From Pseudomonadota bacterium (lineage in GTDB: Bacteria; Pseudomonadota; Alphaproteobacteria; Caulobacterales; Caulobacteraceae), in contig JAEWJI010000025.1 of assembly GCA_023386645.1 (NCBI GenBank), forward strand, positions 1 through 30,188: a stretch of DNA of 30,188 nucleotides, in the 5' to 3' direction. This document shows positions 29,383 to 30,188 of this stretch, in pieces. Every line of letters begins with the position of its first letter. Positions within the stretch are counted from its first letter, which is position 1. The position numbers and the translations under genes were made by a program. The notes below the pieces were generated by a model. It did no database searches. It was not told the DNA's origin and was given only the letters and a program-made list of their open reading frames with translations.

Positions 29383-30188
<806 letters not shown>

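Overview
This is an ordinary-looking chromosomal segment of a very GC-rich alphaproteobacterium, most likely Caulobacterales and probably Brevundimonas-like. That placement is inferred from gene content: a short MutA next to MutB, PhaB, a DUF4908-type protein, an UrcA-family protein, a TorF-type porin, vsr, and an alphaproteobacterial RpoD. Coding density is high and genes often touch or overlap. No stretch over 300 bases lacks a gene. I see no rRNA, tRNA, CRISPR array, prophage or insertion sequence.

Layout. 1-3 kb: the end of a retropepsin-like protease, a TauE/SafE permease coupled to dusA, and a DUF4142 lipoprotein behind a stress-sigma-like promoter with a good terminator. 3-6 kb: a CHASE4-like sensor histidine kinase divergent from a TorF-type porin, then three tiny genes. 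6.1-11.4 kb: methylmalonyl-CoA mutase (mutA, mutB), phaB and a secreted DUF4908-like protein. 11.4-16.8 kb: gloB facing away from a run of methyltransferase, sixA-like, DUF952, pyrD and hybrid kinase genes. 16.7-19.5 kb: vsr, a peroxiredoxin, YqgE and a zinc alcohol dehydrogenase. 19.6-22.2 kb: two exported proteins with C-terminal sorting-type tails flank a DUF72 gene. 22.2-24.8 kb: rsmE-gshA and a small orphan. 24.7-28.4 kb: a MerR regulator followed by two acyl-CoA dehydrogenases. 28.5-30.2 kb: DUF1428, UrcA-family and the 3' part of rpoD.

Themes. Acyl-CoA metabolism dominates: mutAB, phaB, and two acyl-CoA dehydrogenases under a MerR regulator whose own promoter carries a matching dyad. 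Thiol and aldehyde handling is also represented (gloB, gshA, peroxiredoxin, alcohol dehydrogenase).

The least explained features are regulatory or structural. A nested set of palindromes lies between the two acyl-CoA dehydrogenase genes. Two copies of a GCTAC-N4-GTAGC operator-like palindrome lie 65 bp apart ahead of the UrcA-family gene. A second dyad resembling the MerR one precedes the DUF2341 surface protein. A secreted protein combines RTX-like repeats with an IPTL-CTERM-like tail. I did not find a convincing new defence or mobile system.
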